Shown in pieces: positions 1 through 8,227 of a stretch of 42,023 nucleotides of DNA. The notes under the pieces are model-generated. The model made no database searches. It was not told the origin of the DNA and worked only from the letters and a program-made list of their open reading frames with translations. Position 1 is the stretch's first letter; the number at the start of each line of letters is the position of its first letter. Source of the DNA: Hyphomicrobiales bacterium (GTDB taxonomy: Bacteria > Pseudomonadota > Alphaproteobacteria > Rhizobiales > Xanthobacteraceae); contig WHTP01000040.1 in NCBI GenBank assembly GCA_009377695.1, forward strand, positions 1 through 42,023, written 5' to 3'. Position numbers and translations under genes: made by a program.

Positions 1-1
1 C

Positions 2-1225
2 GGACAGGTCGATATCGTGATCGCCGGCGCGGGCTTCGCCGGGCTGTCGCTGGCAATCGCGCTGCGGCAGGCGCTCGGGGCGTCGTTTGACGTCGTGGTC
101 GCTGATCCCGCGCTCGAACGTGCCGGGAGCGATCCGCGCTCCTCGGCGATCGTCGCAGCGGCCCGGCGGTTGTTCGAGACCATCGGTGTCTGGGAGCGAA
201 TCGCGTCGGGCGCGCAGCCGATCCTCGACATGCTTGTTACCGACAGCCGTCTCGATGACGTGGTGCGGCCGACATTCCTGACCTTCGATGGCGAGGTGGG
301 GCCGGACGAGCCGTTCGCGCATATGATCGAGAATGGCCCGCTGCTGGCCGCGCTACTCGCCAAAGCGAACGAGAGCGGCGTCATGTTGACGAACACCGCG
401 GTCGCAGATTCCACGCTTGCGGGCGATCGCAACGATGTCCGTCTGCAAGACGGCGTATCGTATTCCGCCCGCCTGCTGGTCGCGGCCGACGGCGCCCGTT
501 CATCGATCAGAGAGCGCGCGGGCGTTGCCACCCACGGCTGGCAATACGGCCAATCGAGCATCGCCACGACCGTGCGCCATGAGCGCAACCACAATGGCCG
601 CGCCGAGGAGCACTTCCTGCCTGCAGGCCCGTTCGCGATCCTGCCGCTCAAGCGCGATGCAACCGGTCACCGTTCGTCGATCGTCTGGACTGAAGAGACC
701 AAGGAGGCCGAGCGCATTGTCGCCCTCGACGACGCCGGCTTTCATGCCGAGCTGGAGAAGCGCTTCGGACTGCATCTCGGCGAGATCGAAGCGGTGGGCC
801 CGCGCCGCGCGTTTCCGCTCGGGCTGCACGTGGCACGGGCCTTCGTCGGCGACCGCATCGCGCTGGTCGGCGACGCCGCCCATGTGATCCATCCGATCGC
901 GGGGCAGGGGCTCAATATGGGCCTCAAGGACGTCGCCGCGCTCGCCGAAACGATTGTCGATGCGGCGCGGCTCGGGCTCGACCCGGGTTCGCCGGTCACG
1001 CTCGACCGCTATCAGCGCTGGCGACGCTTCGACACCATGGCGATGGGCGTCGCCACGGATGGATTGAACCGACTGTTCTCCAATCGTTCGGACACACTGC
1101 GCGTCGTGCGCGACGTCGGACTCGGCTTGGTCGATCGCCTGCCGACGCTGAAGAAACTTTTCATTCGCGAGGCCGCCGGCCTGGTCGGCGACGTGCCGAA
1201 GCTGCTCAAGGGTGAGGCGTTGTAG
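2..1225 (+). CDS. UbiH/UbiF/COQ6-family FAD-dependent hydroxylase (5' end outside window)
   Basis: FAD-dependent monooxygenase of the family that hydroxylates the ubiquinone ring; the exact ring position cannot be told from sequence. The reading frame is open to base 2, so the true start lies upstream and the GTG at 17 is internal. Counting from that GTG, a dinucleotide-binding GAGFAG loop lies near residues 4-9, the ADGARS motif (DG motif) near 157-162, and the FAD ribose-binding GDAAHVIHP motif at 286-294 followed by GQGLN. This motif order is typical of the UbiH/VisC group. About 402 residues are visible, close to the usual family length of about 400, so little is missing. It converges on a GST gene 48 bp downstream. 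It could also be a related flavin hydroxylase of secondary metabolism, but the motif spacing fits ubiquinone biosynthesis best. Confidence 0.85.
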   Translation, partial: GQVDIVIAGAGFAGLSLAIALRQALGASFDVVVADPALERAGSDPRSSAIVAAARRLFETIGVWERIASGAQPILDMLVTDSRLDDVVRPTFLTFDGEVGPDEPFAHMIENGPLLAALLAKANESGVMLTNTAVADSTLAGDRNDVRLQDGVSYSARLLVAADGARSSIRERAGVATHGWQYGQSSIATTVRHERNHNGRAEEHFLPAGPFAILPLKRDATGHRSSIVWTEETKEAERIVALDDAGFHAELEKRFGLHLGEIEAVGPRRAFPLGLHVARAFVGDRIALVGDAAHVIHPIAGQGLNMGLKDVAALAETIVDAARLGLDPGSPVTLDRYQRWRRFDTMAMGVATDGLNRLFSNRSDTLRVVRDVGLGLVDRLPTLKKLFIREAAGLVGDVPKLLKGEAL

Positions 1226-1273
1226 GTCTTTCGCGTCCCGAACCCGTCGGCTCGCCCCCTTAGATAGCTTAGC

Positions 1274-1903
1274 TCACGTGAACGGCGCCGGCAGAATCTG
1301 CTCCTGGAACGCCTTGCGCTGCTCAAGACCGAGATACCAACGTTCGAGATTGTCGAGCCCGAGCCCTGTCCGGTCCGGTACCAGCTTGCGAAAGCGGTAG
1401 GTGATCAGTCCGACAGGAATATCGCCCATCGAAAACGTGTCGCCGGCCGCGAAGGCGGTCTTGCCGAGCTGCACGTCGAGCATGCGCAGGGCCTCGGCGG
1501 TTTTCTCGCGCGCTTCGTCGATCCGAGCGTGGTCTTGTTTTTCCGGCGGGGTTCGGATCAGTCCCCAGAACAAGGGATGGATCGCCGGCGCGCAGACCGT
1601 GAGCATCCAGTCCATCCACTGGCTGGCGCGGGCGCGCTCCTGTGGGTTGGCGGGCTCGAGCGTGCCGGCGCCGTGCTTGGCCGCGAGATAGCGGACGATG
1701 GTATTGGATTCCCAAAGGACGAAGCCGTCTTCCTCCAGCGTCGGCACTAGCGAGTTGGGGTTCATCGCGAGGTAAAACGGCTCCTTGGTACGGCCGAACG
1801 CCCCGCCGACGTCGATGCGCTCATGCGGGAGGTCGAGCTCGGCGATCGCCCACATCACCTTCTGCACGTTGATGGACGTATTCCGCCCCCAGATTTTCAG
1901 CAT
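1274..1903 (-). CDS. Glutathione S-transferase family protein
   Basis: A 209-residue cytosolic GST-like protein, probably conjugating glutathione to electrophiles or acting as a thiol reductase; the substrate is not predictable. The N-terminal thioredoxin-like domain shows LKIWGRNTSINVQK, where Ser9 is a plausible glutathione-activating residue. The cis-proline motif LVPTLEEDG and the ESNTIVRYL glutathione-contacting stretch follow. The C-terminal half is the all-helical GST domain. I chose the ATG at 1903 because GGAG lies about 6 nt upstream and because the next 22 codons of open frame upstream do not look like a GST N-terminus. It is convergent with the UbiH-like gene. Confidence 0.87.
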   Translation of the reverse strand: MLKIWGRNTSINVQKVMWAIAELDLPHERIDVGGAFGRTKEPFYLAMNPNSLVPTLEEDGFVLWESNTIVRYLAAKHGAGTLEPANPQERARASQWMDWMLTVCAPAIHPLFWGLIRTPPEKQDHARIDEAREKTAEALRMLDVQLGKTAFAAGDTFSMGDIPVGLITYRFRKLVPDRTGLGLDNLERWYLGLEQRKAFQEQILPAPFT

Positions 1904-1973
1904 TGTTGTTCTCCGAATGACTCTACTCTTGCTCAGCACATTCGGCGTTCGAGAAGAATCCACGAACACAAAA

Positions 1974-2027
1974 GGGGTGAGGGGGGCGCTTCGTCAGAAG
2001 TGCTCTTTGCGAAGCGCCCCCTCACCC
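1974..2027. repeat. Inverted repeat (palindromic intergenic element)
   Basis: The arm at 1975-1993 (GGGTGAGGGGGGCGCTTCG) is answered by its reverse complement at 2010-2027, differing by a single G in the run, with a loop of about 16 nt. The sequence continues into CTCACCC and CTCTCCCGCGAGGGGAGA, the style of dispersed repeats I associate with Bradyrhizobium and Rhodopseudomonas intergenic regions. It lies upstream of the GST gene and downstream of the Trm112-like gene and could act as a terminator or transcript stabiliser. Confidence 0.6.
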
Positions 2028-2125
2028 GATCGAATAGGCTGATGCACCTTCACGCCCTCTCCCGCGAGGGGAGAAGGGCACAATAACGGCTGGTGCCGCT
2101 CGCGGCTACGCAGCGAATGAGAGAT

Positions 2126-2326
2126 CTAATCCAGCCGCCGGGCTTCTTCCGGCAGCATGACCGGGATGCCGTCGCGGATGGGGTAGGCCAGCTTGGCGGA
2201 ACGGGAGATCAGCTCCTGACGCGTGCTGTCGTACTCCAGCGGTCCTTTGGTCACGGGACAAACAAGGATTTCCAGGAGCTTGGGGTCGACGCTGCCAGCG
2301 GGACGGTCGGGAGGCGTGTCGGTCAT
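2126..2326 (-). CDS. Trm112/YcaR family small protein
   Basis: A 66-residue protein of the Trm112 family (UPF0434 in bacteria). Eukaryotic and archaeal Trm112 activates methyltransferases; the role of the short bacterial form is poorly defined. The signature [16 protein letters not shown], followed by a short strand and [16 protein letters not shown] near the C-terminus, is diagnostic. Only one Cys of the zinc-ribbon remains, as is usual for the bacterial branch. The ATG at 2326 is preferred over an ATG 36 bases upstream because CCGGAG lies about 6 nt before it and the family begins shortly before the proline-rich stretch. Confidence 0.88.
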   Translation of the reverse strand: MTDTPPDRPAGSVDPKLLEILVCPVTKGPLEYDSTRQELISRSAKLAYPIRDGIPVMLPEEARRLD

Positions 2327-2383
2327 TGCGAACTCCGGTGAGCGTTCGCCGCACTGTAGCACGGTGGCGAGCGCTCCGGTCGG

Positions 2384-2662
2384 TCAGCGGCGGCGAACGC
2401 TCTGCTGTCGGCGGGTCGGCGGCGAGCCCATGGGGCGGTTGGTGTCCTTGTGGCGGAAATTGATGCGGCCGCGATTGAGATCGTAGGGCGAGACCTCGAT
2501 CACCACGCGATCGCCGACGCCGGTGCGGATGCGGAACTTGCGCATCTTGCCGGACATGTAGGCGAGCAACTCGTGCTCGTTGTCCAGCCGGACGCGGAAA
2601 TTGCCGTCCGGCAGGACCTCGGTCACGGTGCCATCGAATTCGAGCAGGTCTTCTTTCGACAT
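2384..2662 (-). CDS. infA: Translation initiation factor IF-1
   Basis: A 92-residue OB-fold protein that binds the A site of the 30S ribosome during initiation. [18 protein letters not shown], the [13 protein letters not shown] core and [13 protein letters not shown]-like strand are the conserved S1/IF-1 pattern, followed by RHKD and a basic Arg-rich tail. It is longer than the 72-residue E. coli protein because of this tail, which is common in the longer alphaproteobacterial paralogue. It lies 21 bp downstream of the RhlE-type helicase gene on the same strand, so the two may be cotranscribed; both are often linked to cold adaptation. The genome may hold a second, shorter infA. Confidence 0.93.
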   Translation of the reverse strand: MSKEDLLEFDGTVTEVLPDGNFRVRLDNEHELLAYMSGKMRKFRIRTGVGDRVVIEVSPYDLNRGRINFRHKDTNRPMGSPPTRRQQSVRRR

Positions 2663-2683
2663 GGTTTATTCCTCCCGAATCCG

Positions 2684-4243
2684 TTAGCGCGCCGGCCGGC
2701 GCGCCGCAAGGCCGCCGGCACGATGTTTGTGCCTCTGGGTCGGCCGCAAAAAGCTGACCGAGGCGATGCTTCCGTCGCTGCTGCTTCGCGACGGCGAGCG
2801 ATGATGCTGGTTCTGCTGGCCGTTGCGCGGCTGCTGATGTTGCTGGCCGCCGCGCTTCGGCTGGTGTGGATGACCATTGCGCGCCGGCTGGTGGTTTTGG
2901 CCGCTCCGTTGCGGTTGGCTCTGCTGGCCGCTTCGCGACTGCTGCGGTTGCGCGGCCTGCTGCTTGCGCGGCTGCTCGGGCTTGCCCTGCTGCTGTTTGT
3001 TTTGCCGGTGCCGGTTCTGCTGCTTCTTGCCGTGACCGTTCGCTTGGCGCGGTTCGTGCGGGCTCCAGTCATGCGAAGGCGCGGCATCGCCGTCCACGCG
3101 CGGCTCGGCGTGGCGGACGCCGCGCTGATCGGTCGATGGGATCGAGATGCGGATCAGCTTCTCGATGTCGCGCAGGTAGGCGCGTTCCTCGCCATCGCAG
3201 AACGAGATCGCGACGCCGTCGGCGCCGGCGCGCGCGGTGCGGCCGATGCGGTGGACGTAGCTCTCCGGAATGTTGGGAAGGTCGAAATTCACGACATGGC
3301 TGATGCCTTCGACATCAATGCCGCGTGCGGCGATGTCGGTCGCCACCAGCGTGCGTATTTTGCCGGAGCGGAAGGCCGCGAGGACACGCTCGCGCTGGTT
3401 CTGCGATTTGTTGCCGTGGATCGCTTCGGAGGCGATCTGCGATTTCGCGAGCGAGCGCACCACTTTGTCGGCGCCGTGCTTGGTGCGGGTAAAGACGAGC
3501 ACGCGATCGATCGGTTCGCTGCGCAGGAGCTGTGCGAGTAGCCCGGGCTTGGCGGCGCGGTCGACCAGGATGACGCGCTGGTCAATGCGCTCGACCGTGG
3601 TGGCGGCCGGCGTCACCGACACCCGGATCGGGTCCTGCAGCATCGAGCTGGCAAGCTCGGTGATCTCGCGCGGCATGGTCGCCGAGAAGAACAGCGTCTG
3701 GCGCTTGGCCGGGAGCTTTTTGACGATGCGTCGGATGTCATGGATGAAGCCCATGTCGAGCATCCGGTCGGCTTCGTCGAGCACGAACACCTCGACGCGG
3801 TCGAGCGTGACCGCGCGGTGGTCCATCAGGTCGAGCAGACGGCCGGGCGTGGCCACCAGCACATCGACGCCCTGCGCCAGTGCTCGCATCTGCGGGTTCA
3901 TGTTCACGCCGCCGATGGCGAGCGCCACCGACGGACGCAGATAGCGGCCGTAGGTCTTGAAGCTATCGACGATCTGCGCCGACAGCTCTCGCGTCGGGCT
4001 CAGCACCAGCACGCGGCAGGTCCGCGGCAACGGTCGATGACGGTTGTTGGTGAGGTGGTTGAGGATGGGCAGCGCGAAAGCGGCGGTCTTGCCGGTTCCG
4101 GTCTGTGCGATTCCGACGACGTCGCGGCCTTGCAGCACTTCCGGAATGGTCTGCGCCTGGATCGGCGTTGGGGCGGTGTACTGTTCGTCAGCGAGGGCTC
4201 GGGTGATGGGCTCGGCAAGGCCGAGGTTGAGAAAAGCAGTCAA
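2684..4243 (-). CDS. rhlE: DEAD-box RNA helicase, RhlE type
   Basis: An ATP-dependent RNA helicase likely acting in ribosome assembly or RNA decay. Motifs in order: Q motif (PTPIQ, Gln29), Walker A AQTGTGKT at 46-53, PTREL at 83-87, ATPGRLLD at 131-138, DEAD at 156-159, SAT at 187-189, the [11 protein letters not shown] region, [11 protein letters not shown] and [10 protein letters not shown]. From about residue 385 to 519 the protein becomes a low-complexity tail rich in Gln, His, Asn, Arg and Pro, typical of RhlE proteins and probably RNA-binding and disordered. The upstream 263 bp (4244-4506) contain no recognisable gene. Assignment to RhlE rather than another DEAD-box subgroup rests on the start ([14 protein letters not shown]) and the tail. 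Confidence 0.92.
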   Translation of the reverse strand: MTAFLNLGLAEPITRALADEQYTAPTPIQAQTIPEVLQGRDVVGIAQTGTGKTAAFALPILNHLTNNRHRPLPRTCRVLVLSPTRELSAQIVDSFKTYGRYLRPSVALAIGGVNMNPQMRALAQGVDVLVATPGRLLDLMDHRAVTLDRVEVFVLDEADRMLDMGFIHDIRRIVKKLPAKRQTLFFSATMPREITELASSMLQDPIRVSVTPAATTVERIDQRVILVDRAAKPGLLAQLLRSEPIDRVLVFTRTKHGADKVVRSLAKSQIASEAIHGNKSQNQRERVLAAFRSGKIRTLVATDIAARGIDVEGISHVVNFDLPNIPESYVHRIGRTARAGADGVAISFCDGEERAYLRDIEKLIRISIPSTDQRGVRHAEPRVDGDAAPSHDWSPHEPRQANGHGKKQQNRHRQNKQQQGKPEQPRKQQAAQPQQSRSGQQSQPQRSGQNHQPARNGHPHQPKRGGQQHQQPRNGQQNQHHRSPSRSSSDGSIASVSFLRPTQRHKHRAGGLAARRPAR

Positions 4244-4506
4244 TTGAGAACTCTCATCGTATGGCGACCCTGGCCGCAGCCAGTGGCGCAGCCATCATCG
4301 CGGGGAAACAGGACATCCCGCGTGTCTGGGCTGTCGATGAAGTATGCTGGAGGCGAAGGGTCGAAAACCAAAAACGTGGAATTCGTTCACGCGACCCATA
4401 AGCAGCCGATCAACGGCCAAATCGCTCGCAACAGTGCTCACGTAGTCTTCTAATGAGGAGAATTCAAGGCCAACCGTGGGAATGGCTAACGCCTGGTTGC
4501 ACTCAC

Positions 4507-5175
4507 TCACTGTAGCGCGGTGTCGCCGCCCGTGACCTTCTTGGCGAGTTCGATCTCGGTGACCGCGACCAGAAGCTCGGCGCGGGTCTTGAGGTCGGGC
4601 GCTTCGAGCAGCGCCTGCTTCTCGGCGGCGTCGAACGGCGACATCATCGCGAGCGCATTGACCAGCGCCTCGTTGGGCGCGTTCTCGATGCCTTGCCAGT
4701 CGGCCTTGAGGTTGTTTGCCTCAAGAAAATCCTTGAGCGCCTTGAGCAGGCTCTCGCGGTCGACGGCATCCTCGCCTTTGCGGGCGGTGAAATCATCTTT
4801 GAAGGGCACGAAGTTGACGCGGCATTGCCGGTAGGGCGTTGCGACCGCGAGCTCCTCCTCGATCCGATAGCGGGCGATGCCGGTCAACTGGATCAGATAG
4901 CGGCCATCACCGGATTCGGCGATCTGCGTGAGGCGGCCGACGCAGCCGATCTTGTAGAGCTCCGGCCTATCCTCGGAGGCGGGCCGCGCCGGATCGGGCT
5001 GGATCATGCCGACGAGGCGAAGGCCGGAACGCAGCGCATCGTCGATCATCGCGAGATAGCGCGGCTCGAAGATGTTGAGCGGCAATTGTCCGCGCGGCAG
5101 CAGCAGCGCACCGGACAATGGAAACACCGGGATCACGTCGGGCAGGTCGCCAGGACCATGATAGGCCACATTCAT
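4507..5175 (-). CDS. Lon N-terminal (substrate-binding) domain protein
   Basis: A 222-residue stand-alone LON domain protein without the AAA+ or protease parts of Lon. The start VIPVFPLSGALLLPRGQLPLNIFEPRYLAMIDDAL is the conserved opening of the PUA-like Lon N-domain, followed by an IGCVGRLTQI core. Such proteins may bind or present substrates but have no settled function. The in-frame GTG at 5184 is possible, but the ATG at 5175 gives the usual N-terminus length; neither has a strong ribosome binding site. In related genomes this gene often sits beside a thioredoxin/TPR gene as it does here, suggesting a shared proteostasis role; that is inference. Confidence 0.85.
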   Translation of the reverse strand: MNVAYHGPGDLPDVIPVFPLSGALLLPRGQLPLNIFEPRYLAMIDDALRSGLRLVGMIQPDPARPASEDRPELYKIGCVGRLTQIAESGDGRYLIQLTGIARYRIEEELAVATPYRQCRVNFVPFKDDFTARKGEDAVDRESLLKALKDFLEANNLKADWQGIENAPNEALVNALAMMSPFDAAEKQALLEAPDLKTRAELLVAVTEIELAKKVTGGDTALQ

Positions 5176-5215
5176 CGCCACCACCGCATTCTAGCCACGC
5201 TATGTCGTATGTGAT

Positions 5216-5331
5216 CCGTCACCCTGAGGTGGCCGTGCGCAGCACGCCCCTCGAAGGGCGACGGCCACCGCCTCACGTATTCGGCCGTTCATCCTTCGAG
5301 GCTCGCTTCGCTCGCACCTCAGGGATGACGG
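5216..5331. repeat. Palindromic intergenic repeat, about 116 bp
   Basis: The outer sequence GTCACCCTGAGGTG at the left is mirrored by CACCTCAGGGATGAC at the right, and the inner CCTCGAAGGGCGACGGCC by GGCCGTTCATCCTTCGAGG. The whole can fold into one long imperfect hairpin. This sequence type recurs many times in Bradyrhizobium-like genomes, as far as I know. It lies between the Lon-domain gene and the 3' end of the thioredoxin/TPR gene. Confidence 0.7.
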
Positions 5332-5354
5332 AACAAACACCGAGCCCGCTGCAA

Positions 5355-6287
5355 CTACGAAAACAATATCGACGACAGCCGCTTGCGGCCTTCCACGGTC
5401 GCGTCGTCAGTCGGGCCCCAGGCCTCGAAGAACTGCACAAGCTGCTTGCGCGCGCCGTCATCGTTCCAATTGCGATCGCGCCGCACGATCTCGATCAGAT
5501 TGTCGACCGCGTCCTGACGCTGGCCTTTGCTGTTGAGCGCGACCGCGAGGTCGAAGCGCGCCTGATGGTCAAGCGGACTGGCCTCGACCTTCTTCTTCAA
5601 TTCGTCAAGCGGGCCGACCGATTGCGCCTGCTCCGCAACCTCAAGCGCGGCGCGCGCCGCGGCGACTGCGGCGTCATTGTGCTTCGCTTCCGGCACCATC
5701 GCGAGCGTCTGCTTCGCCTGCTCGAGCGCGCCGGTCTGCAGATAGGTGCGCGAAAGTCCCGCGAGCGCCGCGACATTGGTCCCGTCTTGTGCAAGGAGCG
5801 CCGTATAGAGGCTGGCGGCCGATGTCGCGTCGCCCTGGGCGAGCGCGGCGTCGGCGGCGGCCAATGCATCCTTCTCCTCGCCGCCGATCTTGCCCTTGGT
5901 GAGCCGTTCCAGGAACTGGACCACCTGGGCTTCCGGCTGCGCTCCCATGAAGCCGTCGGTCGGCTGTCCGTTGACGAAGGCGATCACTGCCGGGATCGAC
6001 TGGATGCCCATCTGTCCGGCTACGGTGGGGTGCTCGTCGATGTTCATCTTGACGAGCTTGACCTTGCCCTTGGCGGCTTTGACAGCCTTCTCCAGGATCG
6101 GCGTGAGCTGCTTGCACGGTCCGCACCAGGGCGCCCAGAAATCGATCAGCACCGGCTGGCGCTTCGATTCCTCGATCACGTCCTTCACAAAGGTCTGGGT
6201 GGTCGTGTCCTTGATCAGTCCGTCGGCCGCCGCAGCGGTGCCGGTCGTGACCGTAACGTTCATATTGGACCCTGAGTCCTGAAACAT
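5355..6287 (-). CDS. CnoX/YbbN-like thioredoxin-TPR chaperedoxin
   Basis: A 310-residue cytoplasmic protein with an N-terminal thioredoxin domain and a C-terminal TPR-like helical domain. The WCGPC active site is at residues 54-58 with both Cys present, followed by a cis-proline in the IQSIPAVIAF strand. From about 155 to the end are alanine-rich paired helices (the TPR modules). E. coli CnoX has the same architecture and passes oxidation-sensitive clients to GroEL; its active site differs, whereas this one keeps the canonical WCGPC and may have true redox activity. ATG 6287 has AGGA just upstream; ATG 6263 is an alternative. Confidence 0.87.
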   Translation of the reverse strand: MFQDSGSNMNVTVTTGTAAAADGLIKDTTTQTFVKDVIEESKRQPVLIDFWAPWCGPCKQLTPILEKAVKAAKGKVKLVKMNIDEHPTVAGQMGIQSIPAVIAFVNGQPTDGFMGAQPEAQVVQFLERLTKGKIGGEEKDALAAADAALAQGDATSAASLYTALLAQDGTNVAALAGLSRTYLQTGALEQAKQTLAMVPEAKHNDAAVAAARAALEVAEQAQSVGPLDELKKKVEASPLDHQARFDLAVALNSKGQRQDAVDNLIEIVRRDRNWNDDGARKQLVQFFEAWGPTDDATVEGRKRLSSILFS

Positions 6288-6346
6288 GTCGTCCTGCCCT
6301 TATGGGCCCCGCCCCCGCGACGCCCGGATTGTCGGAATATGCCCGA

Positions 6347-6895
6347 TTACATGGTGTCCGGGGAACTGATTGCAATCGGGTCCGATTGCTTCGCGTGTGC
6401 AACTGAGACGGGCTCAATCCGCGGCGGATGTCCGGTCGCCGTAAGGAACCGGACCAGGTCGTCCCGCCCGAGTGTGGTGGTCATCGTGTTCCGGAGGGGA
6501 TGAAAATTAAGGCGGGCATGCTGCATCATCGCGGCGTCGAGCACCACGGTGACCCGGCCCACGGTGTCGTTGAGCACGGCAAACGGGGTGACCGAGCCAG
6601 GTTCGATCCCCAGGGTTTCGCGCATGAGGTCTGCAGAACCGAACGAGAATCGGCCGGTGGCCCCGAGCAGGCGATGCAACGATTTCAGGTCGATGGCAGC
6701 GTCCTCGAGCGCGGTCACAAGGACCAATGCCCCCTTCTTGTCGCGCAGGAACAGGTTCTTGCTGTGGCCGCCCGGGATCTGGCCACGCAGCGCCTGCGAT
6801 TCGTCGACCGTGAACAGGGGCGGGTGGGTCACGGTCGCATGGGCGATGCCGAGCCGGTCGAGGTAGGCGAACAGGTCGTGCGGAGTCGCGGGCAT
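6347..6895 (-). CDS. YbaK/ProX-type aminoacyl-tRNA deacylase
   Basis: A 182-residue free-standing INS-like editing domain. It is predicted to hydrolyse mischarged Ala-tRNA(Pro) (ProXp-ala class) or a related misacylated tRNA. Supporting motifs are the HPPLFTVDES opening, GGHSKNLFLRDKKG (with the conserved Lys of the editing pocket), GSVTPFAVLND and the closing strand with NFHPLRNTMTT. The ATG at 6895 gives the normal family start; 82 further open codons upstream look noncoding. It is divergent from the TAXI-binding protein gene with 269 bp between them. The ProXp-ala versus YbaK substrate call is inference; the GGHSKNLFL and NFHPLRN pattern favours ProX. Confidence 0.87.
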   Translation of the reverse strand: MPATPHDLFAYLDRLGIAHATVTHPPLFTVDESQALRGQIPGGHSKNLFLRDKKGALVLVTALEDAAIDLKSLHRLLGATGRFSFGSADLMRETLGIEPGSVTPFAVLNDTVGRVTVVLDAAMMQHARLNFHPLRNTMTTTLGRDDLVRFLTATGHPPRIEPVSVAHAKQSDPIAISSPDTM

Positions 6896-7164
6896 GGCCA
6901 AATGTTGCGAGCCGGTTTTGAGAGCCGATGGGGTGTTAGCGCAGGCCGTGCAACCGATGCAACCGGACAGCGGCGCGTGGCCGCAATGCCGCCGCGGCCT
7001 GCCGCATCCGGCGTTGCCGCGCAACACGCGCCCGCCGACTAATGGTCGCAATGCCGATGACTGGGCAACGCGGCCGATGCGCGTTACGCTCGGCGCAACT
7101 GCGCCATAAAAGCAAAAAAGGGCGGACATCGCCGGCCCCAAGGGCCAACAGAGGAGAACGTGAC

Positions 7165-8166
7165 ATGCGGGCGATCTTATTTACAGCCCTTGCCGGAGCG
7201 GCCATTGTGGCGGCGCCGGCATCAGCCCAACCCTACAATCTGACGATCGCCGGCTACAGTCCGGGCGGACTGGTCTCGACCGTCGGGGCCGGATTGGACA
7301 AAGCACTGGCTGCAGCCTATCCGGGCTCGACGCTCACCTACCAAACATCGAGCGGCGGGCTCGCCAACGCCATGATGCTCGAGCAAAAGAAGGTGCCGCT
7401 GGGCCTCGTCGCCGACCACGAGCTGGCCGTCGCGGTCAACGGCCGTGCACCGTTCAAAAAGCCGCTCAAGGATTTGCGCATCCTGTTCCACCCCTATTCC
7501 CCGGGCTCGCGCTTCCAGGCGTCACACGTCATCGTCAATAAGGCATGGGCCGACCGTTACGGCATCGCGACCGTCGCCGACATCGCGAAAAAGAAGCCGC
7601 CGCTGCGGATCGCGTTCAATCGCCCCGGCAATCTCGACGGCGACATGTCGATTGCCTTGATGGCCGCCGAGGGCATTACACAGGCCGATATCCGAAAATG
7701 GGGTGGCCAGGTCGTGCGCGCGGCCTCCCAGGAGATGACGTCGCTGATGCTCGACCGCCGGCTTGACGGCGTGAGCTTCGGCATTTCGATCAATCATCCG
7801 CGCATCCAGGAAATGGACAATGGTCTCGAGCTGGTGATGTTGCCGATGAGCGAGGCGGCGGTGCAAAAGGCCACCAACGAGGTTGGCGGCAAGCCCTGCA
7901 TGATCAAAGCTGGCGAATACAAATTCCTGGCCGCCAATTCGCCCTCGGCCTGCATCGGCATGTCCGTGGTGGTTCGCGCCGACATGGACGACGCGCTCGC
8001 TTACAACATCGTCAAGGGCGTCATCGACAATGTCGACGACTACCGGTCGGCGCATCGTCTGCTGAAATCGGCAGTTACGCTGCAAAGCCTCACCGAGGCG
8101 GGCGGGCCGGCGCCGTTCCACCCGGCCGCGCTCAAATATTTCAAGGAAAAAGGGTTGGCGAAATAA
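7165..8166 (+). CDS. TAXI-family TRAP transporter solute-binding protein
   Basis: A 333-residue periplasmic binding protein of the TAXI class of TRAP transporters. A signal peptide occupies residues 1 to about 22 (MRAILFTALAG, ending in PASAQ). The mature start YNLTIAGYSPGGLVSTVGAGLDKAL and the later QTSSGGLANA are the TAXI pattern. The ligand is unknown; TAXI proteins are often guessed to bind glutamate or small carboxylates. The ATG at 7165 has GAGGAGAA 5-11 nt upstream, so the open frame to 7042 is not part of the gene. The fused permease gene follows 61 bp downstream on the same strand, giving a complete two-gene transporter. Confidence 0.88.
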   Translation: MRAILFTALAGAAIVAAPASAQPYNLTIAGYSPGGLVSTVGAGLDKALAAAYPGSTLTYQTSSGGLANAMMLEQKKVPLGLVADHELAVAVNGRAPFKKPLKDLRILFHPYSPGSRFQASHVIVNKAWADRYGIATVADIAKKKPPLRIAFNRPGNLDGDMSIALMAAEGITQADIRKWGGQVVRAASQEMTSLMLDRRLDGVSFGISINHPRIQEMDNGLELVMLPMSEAAVQKATNEVGGKPCMIKAGEYKFLAANSPSACIGMSVVVRADMDDALAYNIVKGVIDNVDDYRSAHRLLKSAVTLQSLTEAGGPAPFHPAALKYFKEKGLAK

Positions 8167-8227
8167 GCGGCCCGCTCCAGCGGGGCCGCGAGGCGCTCCC
8201 GCCACTTCCGCAATTTTTTGAGAGATC

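Noticed and set aside
2450-3541. A 363-codon plus-strand frame across infA and rhlE
   Set aside because: Low-complexity shadow of two well-supported minus-strand genes.
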